Source of the DNA: Theobroma cacao
Lineage: Eukaryota > Streptophyta > Magnoliopsida > Malvales > Malvaceae
Assembly (NCBI RefSeq): GCF_000208745.1
Contig: NC_030858.1
Location: 26,742,398-26,806,397 of the forward strand
Reading direction: 5' to 3'
DNA: 64,000 bases
Numbering within the stretch: the first letter of the stretch is position 1; every line of letters begins with the position of its first letter. The notes below the pieces were generated by a model that saw only the letters and a list, made by a program, of their open reading frames with translations, was not told the origin of the DNA and made no database searches. The position numbers and the translations under genes were made by a program. This document shows, piece after piece, positions 1 through 11,304 of the stretch.

Positions 1-345
1 ATTATCTTAACCCTCCACAAATGCTAAGATATGGGAGAAACAATATCACATCTAGAAGCCAAGCATTCTAGTTCGTTTGGCCTTATGGTATGTCTTTATG
101 AGCCACTCGTAAAGAAAACGCAGAAATAATGCTTAGTAAGGACTAAAGGGTGTCTACGTATTTGATTCAATGGTAAACCCACATATCTCCTACTTAAACA
201 GTCAAATTTGAATTCTCTTACTAAAATTAGAAAAAAAAAAAAAAAGGAATATCAACGATTAAGATATCTATTATTTTTAAGATATTTTAACACGAACCCT
301 ATAAATATCTTATTAATGTTTTGAATTACCGTCCTCTGTTGCTCC
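1..345. other. AT-rich sequence, no gene seen
   Basis: No coding frame, RNA gene or repeat structure could be recognised here. The tract ends where the ribosomal-protein pseudogene begins. Confidence 0.5.
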
Positions 346-579
346 AGATCCATTGTGGTAGCTACTTTAGAGGTGATCTAGAAGAGGAGTGAGAAACCAG
401 AAGTCCGTGATGCTGCCAAGGAAGCGACTCTCCGAGAAATCAAGAAAACAAAGGAGGAAAATAAGGCTAAGAAAGCAGAAATAGCAGCAAAGCAATAGAA
501 GACAGGTGGCAAGGGTAACATTCCAAAGGGTTCTACACCGAAGGGTCCCGAGCTTGGGGGCTGCGGTGGAAAGCGTTGA
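346..579 (+). pseudogene. RPL24: 60S ribosomal protein L24 (eL24) processed pseudogene, 5'-truncated
   Basis: Reading from 346, the translation follows the C-terminal half of plant eL24: a start like RSIVVATLEVI, then [17 protein letters not shown], a lysine-rich stretch and the family's GNIPKGSTPKGP and glycine-rich GGKR end. Two in-frame TAG codons, at 379-381 and at the glutamine-rich stretch near 494-499, both fit a changed Gln codon. About three residues (ERI in the family) are missing after REI. The N-terminal zinc-ribbon half is absent. Exons that are separate in plant RPL24 genes run together here without introns, which suggests reverse transcription followed by 5' truncation. Some 3'UTR may follow to about 760, but no clear poly-A tail or target duplication was found. 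The identification is firm; the mechanism is inferred. Confidence 0.88.
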
Positions 580-1118
580 GTTGCTATGTTATTATCTGTT
601 TTTCTCTAACCAGAATAATAGGTAGCATGTTCATTTTGAGGGCATTGTAAGGACTGAATGGCCCTGTCGGCCATGGTGTTTTTGATTTTCTACTTATCCA
701 ATGCCAAGAACTCTGTTGAAGTTGAGTGATCAAGTAATTTTATGGATTTTGACTTTGTTTTTTAAAAAAATGAATATTAAATTAATAAATTAAACTTTAA
801 AATCATATTTAAAACAATTAATGAATTTTAAAATCATAAGAAACCTACAAATAAAAAAAATAATATATATATATATATAATTAAAATTTAATATTAAAAA
901 TTATTATTTATATTTAAATTCGGATAGCGGGTATCTTAAAACCACTATTCAAATCTTATTTGAATCCATGACGAGTAGTAATTTAATTATCCAAATTCGA
1001 TTTATATGGTATGTTAATCTTACTTAATCAAGTTGAATAATACAAGATACTCGATTATAAGATATCAACTGAGATTCCTAAGCAAAAGTAGTTAAGTGTA
1101 GAGAGAATGAAGCACAAG
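580..1118. other. Possible retrocopied 3'UTR then AT-rich spacer
   Basis: The first 180 bases have higher complexity and may be former RPL24 3'UTR. The rest is low-complexity A/T sequence including a short (TA)n near 862-880. No gene is seen. Confidence 0.35.
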
Positions 1119-2117
1119 TAGGGGTGAGTATGGTTCGATTTTACCTAAAACCAACAAAAAATTTCACCATAAAAACCATCCAAATTGAACCGTGTAAAAG
1201 GTCGATTTCGATTGATTTTAACCGACTTCCGTTCAGTCGATCTTGGGTCAGTTTTTGAAGTGGGTTGTTTTAGGCTATTTTGGGTTGACTTGGGTTGATT
1301 TGGGCTTGTTTTTTTGTTCAACCTTTTGTAAATGGTCTTTTTTTTAGTTTGACTTGAGCATTTTTATATAACCCTTTATAAATAGTTATTTTGGGTCCAT
1401 TTATTTATATGTAATCCTTTTGATTTATTTTTTTTAAATGATTGATAATATTAATTTTCATGCAATAAATAAACATGAATCTTTATATAATCAATAAAAA
1501 TTAGTTTAAAAAATTTTATAATTAAATATGATTACAAAGAAATTTAATTCTCAAAAATTAAAAACCAAACTTATCATTTTTCTCATCCCTTGGAATTATT
1601 TTTATTTGCAATAATATTATTTTTTACAAGCAAAAAACGACATATAATACTCATAATCTCTGACATATTTTCTCTTTAGCATGAATTTTAACAAAAAAAA
1701 AAAATTCATAATTTCTTGAGCTTTCTTTTTTTGTTTTTTTCACAAAACCAATAGCAAGAAAAAAAAAATCTATGGTTTACCTTGCTAGAATAGGTGGTTG
1801 GCAGCAATTTAGAATGATACCGACGGCAACAAAAGGATGGACTATGAATGGGTAGTCAATAAGGTGAGTTATGGTTTAGTAAGAGAAGGGGAGTGAAAAT
1901 TTGGGGGTTTCTATTGAGGGATTGGAAGGGGTCGACTGTTGGTTTAGAGGAGGTTAATGAAGGGTAAGATAGTTTTGACCCCCAAAATAAAATAAAATAA
2001 AAAGAAGACTATTGTCGGTTGATCGGCACCATCGACAATTGCTGTTGCAACCGTTGGTTGAAATAGTTAACGGTTGCGGTCAGTTGCTCGATTGCAACCA
2101 ATCGCTGTCTAGACCTA
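1119..2117. mobile_element. hAT-like non-autonomous element
   Basis: The left end reads TAGGGGTGAGTATGG, which fits hAT-superfamily ends. The right end, on the complement, reads TAGGTCTAGACAGCG and is a weaker match. The 8 bases outside the left end (AGCACAAG, 1111-1118) and right end (AGTACCAG, 2118-2125) agree at 6 of 8 positions, the length expected for a hAT duplication. Both ends are followed by GGTT/CGATT-type subterminal motifs, common in plant hAT elements. There is no transposase frame; the interior is A/T-rich. The ends are eroded, so this is an old insertion and the boundaries are tentative. Confidence 0.45.
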
Positions 2118-3288
2118 AGTACCAGTTGGTATGATAGGTAAAATTGTGAGCCGAGTATCTTTCTAATGCATTGATACATAGTCCTTTTCTAGTTGGATCT
2201 CCAAGACTCCGACACTCTAATACCAAACAATTGACAAACTACAAAAGACTCATAGCCTCCCAAGACTAAGGAGTATGGCTAAACATGGTGGCCAATATGC
2301 GTCTGTAAAGTGAACTACGCCTCCGCATATGTAACTGTCCACAAAAAGAAGTAGCATAAATTATCTTGATAAATGCGCTATAAGTACTGCTATGAGATAG
2401 CAAATTGTTGTAGACCAAAAAACAATGGAACATATCTTTTAGATTAAAATCTTTGAAATTTCAGTTTCTCAAAAAATAAAAAATCTTGAAATTTCTATTT
2501 ATTTACTTTTTTTTTTCTTTTGGTAACGGATACCAAGTATTGGAGGACATAAGTTATTTATTCTGAAATTGGCAAGGAAATTATTGAAATTTAAGTTTTA
2601 TGGACATGAAACTAAGAAATCCACATAAACAATTCTCAAAATACAAATTAATGTATTATTTTCCAAATTAACTCTTGAAATCCCAAATGGGGGTTACAAA
2701 TTAATAAAGTAGATTCTTCAATCACTTATTAACCAATTTGAGACATTAAAATTTTGATTAAAAAAAGGGAAATAATACGTATATTTTAGTGAAAATTGTG
2801 AGAAAAAGCAAAAATAAAACTTGAGCAAAATATTACCGGGGAGGGAGAGGAAACCTTATTGATACACATTCTCCAATCCAATAAAATAACACTCTACTTA
2901 TTATAATCTCAATTCTTCTTAACAGTTACTTCTTAGAATCCAAATTCAGTTAAAGGATTATAACTTTGTCATATAAATATTATAATATAAGAGATAAATG
3001 GTTTGTTATGAACACAACACAGTTAATTAATCATATCAAAGTTTTTACAAGAATATGACACATTTATTATACAAAATACATGACATTATAGGTTAAAATG
3101 TTTAAATACAAGTAATTCAAATAAAGCACGATTAACTTATTTAAATATGAATAATAAGTTATTTTATATATTTAAATATTAATAATCTAATAAGTTAATT
3201 TAAACAAATTAGATATTTTGAATAATGTGAGTTAACCTATTACACTAATTAATTGAACGTGTAAATGTATCATATTAATATATGAGTT
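2118..3288. other. AT-rich spacer, nothing recognised
   Basis: No coding exon, RNA or clear transposon end was recognised. A TTTGGTATTAGAG motif on the minus strand near 2218-2230 resembles a retrotransposon primer-binding site but has no LTR beside it. Confidence 0.4.
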
Positions 3289-3434
3289 AACATGTAAATC
3301 CGCATAAATCAAGAATATTTTTGTGCATGAACAAGTAACATGTAAATCCATATAAACCACAAATATTTTTGTGCCATGAACAAGTAACATGTAAATCCAT
3401 ATAAATCACAAATATTTTTGTGCCATGAACAAGT
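3289..3434. repeat. Tandem repeat, 48-49 bp x 3
   Basis: Three head-to-tail units (3289-3336, 3337-3385, 3386-3434) each begin AACATGTAAATCC and end CATGAACAAGT. The second and third units are almost identical and the first lacks one base. This is a short minisatellite with no coding sense. Confidence 0.93.
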
Positions 3435-3566
3435 TGACATTATTATGACGTTAAAATAATTATACAAAATCTAAACTCATTTCCTTTCGTATAGATTTCA
3501 AAATTATGACTTTACCGCACTTGTATTGTATCATCTCTTACATTTACGTCAACCAAATTAGGAAAG

Positions 3567-3660
3567 CGAGCACCCGAGCATTTGTCTCATTGGTTGATGC
3601 ATAATCCCCCTGCTTAAAAGAGTAGGGTTCGACTCCCTCCTCTCTCAATTATAAAAAAGA
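3567..3660 (+). mobile_element. tRNA-derived SINE fragment
   Basis: A Pol III A-box-like stretch (TCTCATTGGTTGATGC, around 3584-3600) is followed about 44 bases later by a near-perfect B box (GGTTCGACTCC, around 3627). An A-rich tail starts near 3651. That spacing and order fit a tRNA-derived SINE head. No cloverleaf with paired acceptor arms can be drawn, so it is not an intact tRNA gene. The element is very short and may be truncated. Confidence 0.5.
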
Positions 3661-4547
3661 AAAAGAAAAGCGAATTTGAGTTAAACACGTCTTCATTAGT
3701 ATTTGAAATGAACAGTTTATCTCAAAAGAATATTTTTCGTTAAACACATAAGTCCAGCTGTTAGTTAACTATTAATGTTTCTGTTAATTTGATGACATGA
3801 TAATATTTCTCGAATAATTTTACCTTTTATTAATTTTAAAAATTACCAAATTATATACAATATAATTTTTAAAATTTTTTCTCTTCCATTCAAAAAAAAT
3901 TCTCTTTACCCTACCTCTCATCAACCGACCACCTTGCCACCAAATCTGATGCCAGATTTGGCTCTCCTCCAAGGGAACACTAGATTCGCGCTCCCTTGGG
4001 GAGCAAGGGAGCACCAGATCATGTCCCCCAAGGAGTGCGAGATATGAGGTGTGTGACTAGATCGAACTCCCTTGAAAAGATCTAGTTGGATTTGGCATTC
4101 GATAGTCAGATCTGGCCGTGAGATGGTTGGTTAGTGTAAGGAAGTGTCGCCATTGACCTGAGAGAAAGGAAAATAATGAAAAGATTGGAGAAAGAAGAAT
4201 GATACATTTTACATTTACCCATTAACGCCGCTTACATGTTTGGAACGGATTGTTTATTTCAAATACTAATAAACTCACGTGAAATTATGATTAAAACTTA
4301 GAGAGATCAAAATGTTTAACTATATATATGTATGTCATACTAGGGTGTTTACAAAAAATTTAGAACCCTAAATAAGAAACCTTTTGGTTAACTAGTTTAA
4401 TATGAGAATGGGATGAAATGTTACCATGACAGTAAGTATTTGGAATTACATTTTTCACAATAAGAAATTATAGAGGATGGGGCGGGAAGGATTGTTTGGG
4501 TTGGAACCCAAATCCAGATGCCTTAGAAAAGATCTAAGAAGCTGGAA
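3661..4547. other. Intergenic, no gene seen
   Basis: AT-rich with a more mixed segment at 3900-4180. Small open frames here have no family resemblance and no splice context. Confidence 0.4.
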
Positions 4548-4640
4548 GTGCGGTGAGAGCCTCACGGCGCACAGGTGAATTGGGCCAAAGGCCCTTCCGC
4601 TTAAATCCTAAAGTAAATACCGAGAAACTTCGGCTTTTTT
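4548..4640. other. Cluster of short GC-rich hairpins
   Basis: Three stem-loops lie in about 90 bases: 4548-4572 (GTGC.GGTGAG with CTCAC..GCAC), 4582-4594 (GGGCC AAA GGCCC) and 4620-4633 (CCGA with TCGG), the last followed by a T-run. The patch is GC-rich against AT-rich flanks and sits about 340 bases upstream of the bromodomain gene's TATA box. It could be a MITE remnant or a structured RNA; no family was recognised. Confidence 0.4.
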
Positions 4641-4975
4641 CTACAGGCTCAAATCAATCACTGGACTTGTTTCAACATTTCATGTTGCTCCTTAGGGAAA
4701 CTCCCTGGGGGTTTCAGTTCTAATTTCTAGCTTCAACTCTCCAATCATTCTTTGAAGAAAGATTAGAGAAATGGAGAAGGATATTTTCGTGATATTGAAA
4801 ACTAATGGTACTACTCTCTTTATTTTTTTTTCCAAAAAAGAAATATTTGAAATGGAAACCAAAAGCAAGTCGTCGATCCAGCCCAAACCAATGTGAGAAA
4901 CCAAAAAGGCGAAGGTCAGAAAAATTCCAGAGAGCAAAAGCGCACACACAGACACAGAGCCCACCGCACACTCAG

Positions 4976-4983
4976 TATAAATA
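4976..4983 (+). promoter_or_regulatory. TATA box of the bromodomain gene
   Basis: TATAAATA occurs 201 bases upstream of the chosen ATG, predicting transcription start near 5005-5015 and a leader of roughly 170-180 bases. A CA-rich stretch precedes it. No other TATA element lies between it and the gene. Confidence 0.6.
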
Positions 4984-5143
4984 CTCACACAAAAAGATTT
5001 TTTAAAAAGCAACATCTGTAATAAAATCGAGTATAAGGAGAAGAAAAAAACGACGATGAGAATATAAGGAACCCCATCAAAACGGCAAAACAGATCAAAA
5101 TAAAAATAAAAATAAAAATAAAAACCCTAGTTTTTCAAAACAA

Positions 5144-5229
5144 ATGATATTGATGATGATGACGATGATGACATGAGCGTACCATGGCTAGGGAACACGA
5201 AACCAGCGCGCAACCTTGGGGGACGTTAG
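5144..5229 (+). promoter_or_regulatory. Two upstream ORFs in the bromodomain gene leader
   Basis: An ATG-rich tract gives a 10-codon uORF at 5144-5176 made almost wholly of Met and Thr codons. A second uORF begins at 5173, overlapping the first by four bases (ATGA), and runs in another frame past the main ATG at 5184 to a TAG at 5227-5229. The main ATG has the better context (A at -3, G at +4). The overlapping uORF has G at -3 and could reduce main-frame initiation. Its regulatory effect is inferred. Confidence 0.5.
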
Positions 5230-8200
5230 AGGAGCTCCTCCTAGCCTGTGCCGTCAACCGCCACGGCACTAAGAGCTGGGACTCCATCGCCTTGGAACTC
5301 CAGAACCGGAGAACCTCTTCTTCCTTCACTCCTCAACTCTGTAAGGACAAGTTTTTTGATCTTAAACGACGCTTCATTTCCCCCAACGATGCCGCTTCTT
5401 CTTCAAGTTTGGTTGACCAGCTGCGGAGGATTCGTGTTGAAGAGCTTCGTCGGGAGGTTCAACGACGTGACGTTTCGATCGTGTAAATAAATTAAATCAA
5501 ATGACGATCCGTTTTACGAATGATTACGTACTTCCCTTGCCTTGTGGCGAGATCTGAGAGGTTGCTTTTTTTCCTTTGTGATTACAGGTCGCTGGAGTTG
5601 AAGGTCAAGAGATTGGTGGAGGAAAGAGATAGGAGTTTGAAAGAGGAGGCAGATCTGGATGACCGACAGAATAAGCCTGCGCCGGATATAATCGCCGGTG
5701 AACCCGCCGCCGGCGATGATTCCGGTGATCTTGATGACCGATCCTTCAACGAGTCCAACTCCACCAGTCAAAAACCTGAGGAGGCCACGACGACGACGGT
5801 TATCGTTAAAGACGAACAAAACGATGTCGAGGCAGTAGAGGAAGTAGGAGGAGAGAAAAAGGCACAAGTTAAAACAGAGTCGGTCGGGCCGGGTACTGGA
5901 AATGAGCCTGATCCGGTTCGAACCGGGAAAGGGCCGGGCAGTGAACGAGTAAATGGCGAAGAACGTGATAATAAGAAGCAGACGAGTGACGTGCAAAGTT
6001 CCGCGAGTTTGTCGAAGAAGAAACGGCGTCGTTTTACTAGTGGGGATGGAAGTAGCAGCGCTGAGGAGCGCGAAGGAGATGAGGTTTCTCCCGCCATGAA
6101 GAGAGCCTCGGCGGTGAAGCCTGAATCCTTGGTTAGGCTTCTCGGCATCATCCGCTCTCATCGGCTCGGCTCGGCTTTTGGCCGCTGTCAACGGAGCCAG
6201 GTAATTTTTTAAATATTTATGAATATTAGTAATAATAATAACTAATAAGGAATATTCTCTATCTAAAAGAAGAAAAACAAAGAATTTTTATGATTGAAAT
6301 TTTAAAAAATTATGAAAAATTAAAAACGCGATCAAGTGGAAATGACGCTTGCCACCGGAACCGTGCGGGGAATGAGGCTGGGAGCCAATTAGCCTGCCAC
6401 GTCATTTGTCGGAAATCTTAATGGTAGAATTACCAAATATATGGGGTATTCCGTAATTTTGACCAGTCTTTGGATTGACGTGGCGCGTTAAGGACGGCTG
6501 TAGAGCATCAGCACAGCATTTTGGGTCACTGCCACCATCTTGGATTTAGGCTTCCCGAATTTGAATGTGGTGGGCTAAAACCTAAACAACGTAATCGTGG
6601 ACACTGCCTAGGATCGGACTCTTTTGGAAATTTTATTATTTTAAGATTTCCTTGATTGAATTTTTTTTCATTTTAGTGATTTTAATTTTGGACTAATTAA
6701 TTTTTCACTTTAATCATACATCCGAGTGATGTGGTACTTAATAAAAGAAATAATTGAATTTATTTTTTAAAAAAATAAGGGAGCATTTTTATTTTTATTT
6801 TTACTTTCAAAAATTTAAGATTTAGTGGTGTCGGCCAGGTTAAAAGGTCGGAGGCTGGCTCCACGTAAGGACTTCAATAGTTTATCTTTATGTTACGTAG
6901 TTTTATTGTTATTAGTATTAATGAATTTAATCATATAATTAATCAGTGTATACTTTCGATTTTTTTTTAAATTAGTTTGTTTAGCGCGGAAAATAAGTGC
7001 AGCTTTGGTCTATGGAAGTTTAGATGCAGGAGGTTTTTTTTTTTTAGGTCGCAAGCACATTACTTAAAACTTTAAGTTGCCATATAACCGTTTAGTGGAT
7101 CCCAACAGGAGCGTAGAAGTTCAATATTTGCTCATATATTGTCTAGATGCACCCATTTTTCCTTCGTGACATTTACATATTTTTAGATCCAAAAATTATC
7201 CGCAAGATTTGTAAATTTTTTATTGGTTGGTTTCATATCCATTTTCCCCCTTTGTTCTTGCTGGAGGATGGGATTTATAAATTTTGGATTTGGCTCTCTA
7301 TCATTATTTTTTACTATACCTTCAATTTTTATTATTATATAAAATCGATTTTTGAATTTAGTGTCACAAGTTAAAAAAACTTCAATTCAGTTGATAAAAT
7401 TATTTAAAAACCATAATCACTTATTATATCTAATATTAAATTAATGATATTTATGTCTGTTAACTTTCTTTACAATACATTTTTAAAAAAAAAATTATCA
7501 ATTTTTTAAAGAGATTACTCATGAATACTCTCTTTTTCTCTTCCAAAATTCTTTTTTTTTTAAAAAAAAAAATTTGCAATATCATTTTCATCTTTATGTG
7601 CGTATATATTCTAGTTATTATTTATGTGAATCAAATAATTTAAGAGTAAGTCTTACCTTTGGATTTTATTCACAAAGGATTTGATGTTATATACATATAT
7701 ATATATATATGTATTCTTTTTAGGACCAATTTTTTTTTTTTTTTTTTTTGGTGCCAAAAGGGGGAAATTATGAAGGAATATGTGGTAGAATCCTTCTTCC
7801 TTTTCTCATTAGGGTAAAAATTCAGAGGGATAGATAGAGGACCAAGCACGTTGGCATACCCACATATTAAGAAAGTGTGCGTGCGCTTAAAATGCCGTTG
7901 GCTTTTCGCAGAAAAGTATAAGAATTCTAGGTACCTTAACGTTACGGTTTCTATAAAATAAAAGTATGTCATCATAAAAAATGAAAAAAGAATTTTACGT
8001 ATAAAACTCTTTTGAGGAGCGGTATTAATTATTGTTGTTTTTAAGCCACTAATTCGGATCTTATAACTAATTGTAAAATTTAATAATATAATTTTTTTTT
8101 GGGGTAGAATTTTAAAATGCTGAATCATAATAAAATTTCCAATTTTGCTTTTAATGTTAACCTCGATCAATACCTACTTACTTACATATAAACTAGCTAG

Positions 8201-9751
8201 ACTGTAAACTTGATTCTAATATGTAATGAATAACACCTTAATTTAATGCATGTAAAACCTACTAATGTTCCCTATATCAAACTTATCCACAAGGACCAAA
8301 TTTTTTTATTATTATTCTGTTTAATTTCAATAAGTTGAGGTGTCTTTCACATACATTACTTTGATTGGATATGTATTCTTCACCTAATCTGTCATGTTTT
8401 ATTTTTAGAACTTAAATTAAAATTTGAATTCATTAGTGTTACATCTCTGGTACCTTAATTTGCTTTCGTTTAAAAAAGTTGCTTTCCATTTAAGTTAGTG
8501 TGCTCACGAAAATGTATTTTATATGTAAAACATTCGCTTTTTAAATATAGGCGATCAGTGATTTAAGCAGTCGTAAACAAGTTAGCGAATCAAATTTAGA
8601 AATTAATACCAAAATTTTAATTAATAAGTTAATTAAAAGAAGTTGTGGAACATGCATGTGAGTAGATTATCAGAAAATCAACAGAACTACTGCTGCGGGG
8701 CCAGGGTTCTATATCTTAGCTCAACTATTTCATAGAATTGCATAATTTTTAGTAATTAATAAGTCATTTTGTAATTCTGCCATTGTTGCAGGAATCTGAA
8801 AGGTACAAAATACTGGTCAGGCAACACATGGATCTGGAAAGAATTGAATCCAGGCTTGACGAAGGTGTCTACTCAGATTGCAGCGCAAAGTTTTTCAGGG
8901 ATCTCCTCCTTTTATTCAATAATATTATAATTTTTCACCGCAAAACCTCTCCAGAACACATTGCTGCTCAAGAACTCCGGGCTTTGGTCTTGAAGGAAAT
9001 AAGCGATGAGCTTCGGAAACAACCTCCTCAACCTGCGAATTTGAAGCCGGGACTTGATCAGCCACCCGAATCTCTTCCGAAACCCAACAAATCTTCTACT
9101 ATAGTTGCATGCAATAAACGCAGTTCTATCAAGGCATTAACCCAGAATGCTAGCAGGAGAGGAGATAAAAAGGAAAGAAAGGTTGAAGAGAAGCCAAAGG
9201 CAACTGAGAAGAAGGTTAATACTAGTTATTTTAGTGGAATAGATGACAACGGCATAAGGAAGAAAAGAAGTAAAGAAAGAGCGGTTTCAGGCCGTAGAAA
9301 CTCATTAAGAACAAGCAGCAAGAGTGGGGAGACAAAACACGAGTATGGTGGTAATGAGCTTAGCTCTCATGATGCTCTGGAGCTCAAGGTGGATAAGAAA
9401 GAAAACATGGCGAGAAAGAAAGAAAGCGCGGCAAGTTTCTTGAAAAGAATGAAGCAAAATTCACCGAGTGAAGCGACAGACGATGAGGACGGCGATGATG
9501 ATTCGGAAGGTGGGAGCAAAGATGGTAAAGAGGAAAAGGGGAGGGGTAGGAAGAGAGATGTGAAGAGGGTTACACGGAGTTCGGGAGGAAGAGGGGCGAG
9601 AGAAGAGAGTGGGAGGGTGAAGAGAGGGGTTGGAAGGCCACCAAAAAGGGCTGCTGCGGCGGAGTCAACGGCCAAGAGAGGGAGAGACAACGCTGAGAAT
9701 GAGGTGGGAGTGGGGGGTGGTGGGAGGGCTAGGAAACGGTCTAGAAGGTGA
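5184..9751 (+). CDS. SANT/MYB-like bromodomain protein, nuclear
   Basis: Exons are 5184-5482, 5588-6200 and 8792-9751 (623 aa). Junctions are GT-AG; codon 100 is split at intron 1 and intron 2 is phase 0. Residues ~10-60 form a SANT/MYB-like segment (PWGTLEELLLACAVNRHGTK), residues ~77-125 a charged coiled coil, and ~125-275 an acidic disordered linker. A bromodomain at ~280-375 spans the exon 2/3 junction (RLLGIIRSHRLGSAF, HMDLERIESRLDEG, then the FNNIIIF helix). The lysine/arginine-rich tail has an AT-hook-like VGRPPKR near 584-590. This layout matches the Arabidopsis DNA-binding bromodomain family (At2g42150/At2g44430/At3g60110 type), thought to read chromatin. The pocket position usually occupied by Asn appears to be His353. 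Intron 2 is 2591 bases and AT-rich, with no gene seen in it. The ATG at 5184 is first in frame and has strong context. Confidence 0.92.
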
Positions 9752-9856
9752 TGGCGATTATGTTGTAGAATGTGTAGTATAGTAGTGATTGCGTTTTCTT
9801 TTCAATTGGTTATTTGCTTTCTAAGTCTCTAGACTCTAGGGTTTTTACTTAACTAG

Positions 9857-9885
9857 AGGGAGAGGGAGAGGGAGAGGGAGGAATT
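9857..9885. repeat. (GGGAGA)n microsatellite
   Basis: About five units of a purine hexamer in the probable 3'UTR of the bromodomain gene. Confidence 0.8.
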
Positions 9886-11232
9886 AAAAGAGTAAACAAA
9901 ATGTTGTGGCCACTAGGGTATACGCAACATGTGCAGATGAGATGAATGATAGGGTTTTTAATCTCTGTTTGTTTCCTTTGATTTTTCACTAACTCAACTC
10001 CTCTTAGAATTAGACAAAGACAAAAAAAAAATAGAAAACCCCGCTACCAATTTGATATTCCATCCAATATGTTCGGAAATACATAAAAAAAAAATTCCAA
10101 AAAGGATTGAAAAGATGTGAAGTTTATAACGAGGAGTGGTTGGGTGTGAACAGCAAAACATGGGGTCGACCCCACCACTTTATGGATGTAAATCTGGCGG
10201 GGCTGGGGTTGTAGCCCTAGTTAAGATTGTAAGTGCAACCCTCGAAAAATTACCCCGCAGAAAAACTACATTTAAAGTGTCGGGTCACGGTGTCTAAAGT
10301 CCGTTTTTGCCTGGCCAATCCATAGGCCCATGGCCAGGCAAGCCTACCTTTCTGGGTCGGGTTAGAATGAAACTCAATCTAATCGAAAGTGTTATAGTAA
10401 TAGTCATAATAAATATATTTAATTTTAACTAAAAATTTATTTTTATATTTTAACAATGAAATATTCAGAATTTGTAGGGTCTAAAGTCCAAACCAATCAT
10501 GTATAACATTTAAAATGAAATGTTGATATGGAACTACTGTATTAGTTAAGGTTTTCACTTTCAAGGTTTTTTTTTTTTCTTTTTTTTAAGGGGTTGGTAT
10601 TCAAGCTTCAAGTCTTTTAATCTTTTTTTTTATTATTTTTGTAAATTTTGCTATAAAATAAAAACAAATGATTTAAACTTTTAATAGATTATAAATTTGT
10701 TTAAAATAAGTAAGAAAAGAAATTTAACATCAACTAATCATTCCATGATTAATTAGATATTTCCAATAGAATATGTTTGATAAATATTTCATCGGGAAAA
10801 ACTTCATTGATAATATTACTTATTATCAATGGATTTCTTTTCAGAAATCGATGAAACAAACTTCGAAGGATTTTGAGATTAATTTTAACAGATTTTTTAT
10901 GGGAATTTATTTCGTTTATACGAATTTCTTGTCTACAAATAATTAAATAGAATCGGAATGTTTTTAAAATTAACCTTCAGAGTTATCTTTAAAAAAAAAA
11001 AAGGTAGATGTCCTCATCCAAACATTTACTAGTCTATAGAAAAGCAGCCAATCCCTTTGGCCCTATCCTTATCCAAAAAGGGTTAAAAAAAGAAAAAACA
11101 GTTTTTCCACTCTGAAATGCACCAAAAAAAGCTGCCCAACCAACCCAGTGGAAATGTAAAACTTTGATGAGGCCTGTTGAGTTGTCCAACGACCAACACT
11201 GAACCCACCAAATTTCCATACCAATTCATTGT

Positions 11233-11250
11233 TTCTCTCTCTCTCTCTCA
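11233..11250 (+). promoter_or_regulatory. CT-repeat in the hydrolase 5' leader
   Basis: A (TC)n run lies about 55 bases before the ATG at 11305. Such pyrimidine tracts are common in plant core promoters and leaders. No clear TATA box was found. Confidence 0.45.
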
Positions 11251-11304
11251 AAACTCCCAATTTTTTTTCCTCTTCTGATTCCATTCCATTCAGCTCTCTA
11301 CAAA

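Larger units (their letters stand above)
9752..11304. other. Intergenic: 3'UTR, GC-rich palindromic patch, hydrolase promoter
   Basis: The first ~200 bases are probably 3'UTR of the bromodomain gene, including a (GGGAGA)n run at 9857-9885. A GC-richer patch at ~10120-10390 holds a 12-bp palindrome (GGGGTCGACCCC, 10162-10173) and an 8-bp inverted pair (GCCTGGCC 10309-10316, GGCCAGGC 10332-10339). It may be an old transposon piece but was not classified. The final ~80 bases contain a CT-repeat leader typical of plant genes. No coding exon is seen. Confidence 0.45.

Noticed and set aside
3567..3660. Functional tRNA gene
   Set aside because: A and B boxes are present, but acceptor and anticodon stems do not pair.
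5514..6191. 225-codon minus-strand open frame opposite bromodomain exon 2
   Set aside because: It mirrors a GC-rich coding exon, has no domain resemblance and the plus-strand frame is clearly the gene.
9367..9690. Minus-strand Ser/Leu/Pro-rich frame opposite bromodomain exon 3
   Set aside because: Antisense of the Lys/Glu/Arg-rich tail; low-complexity shadow.
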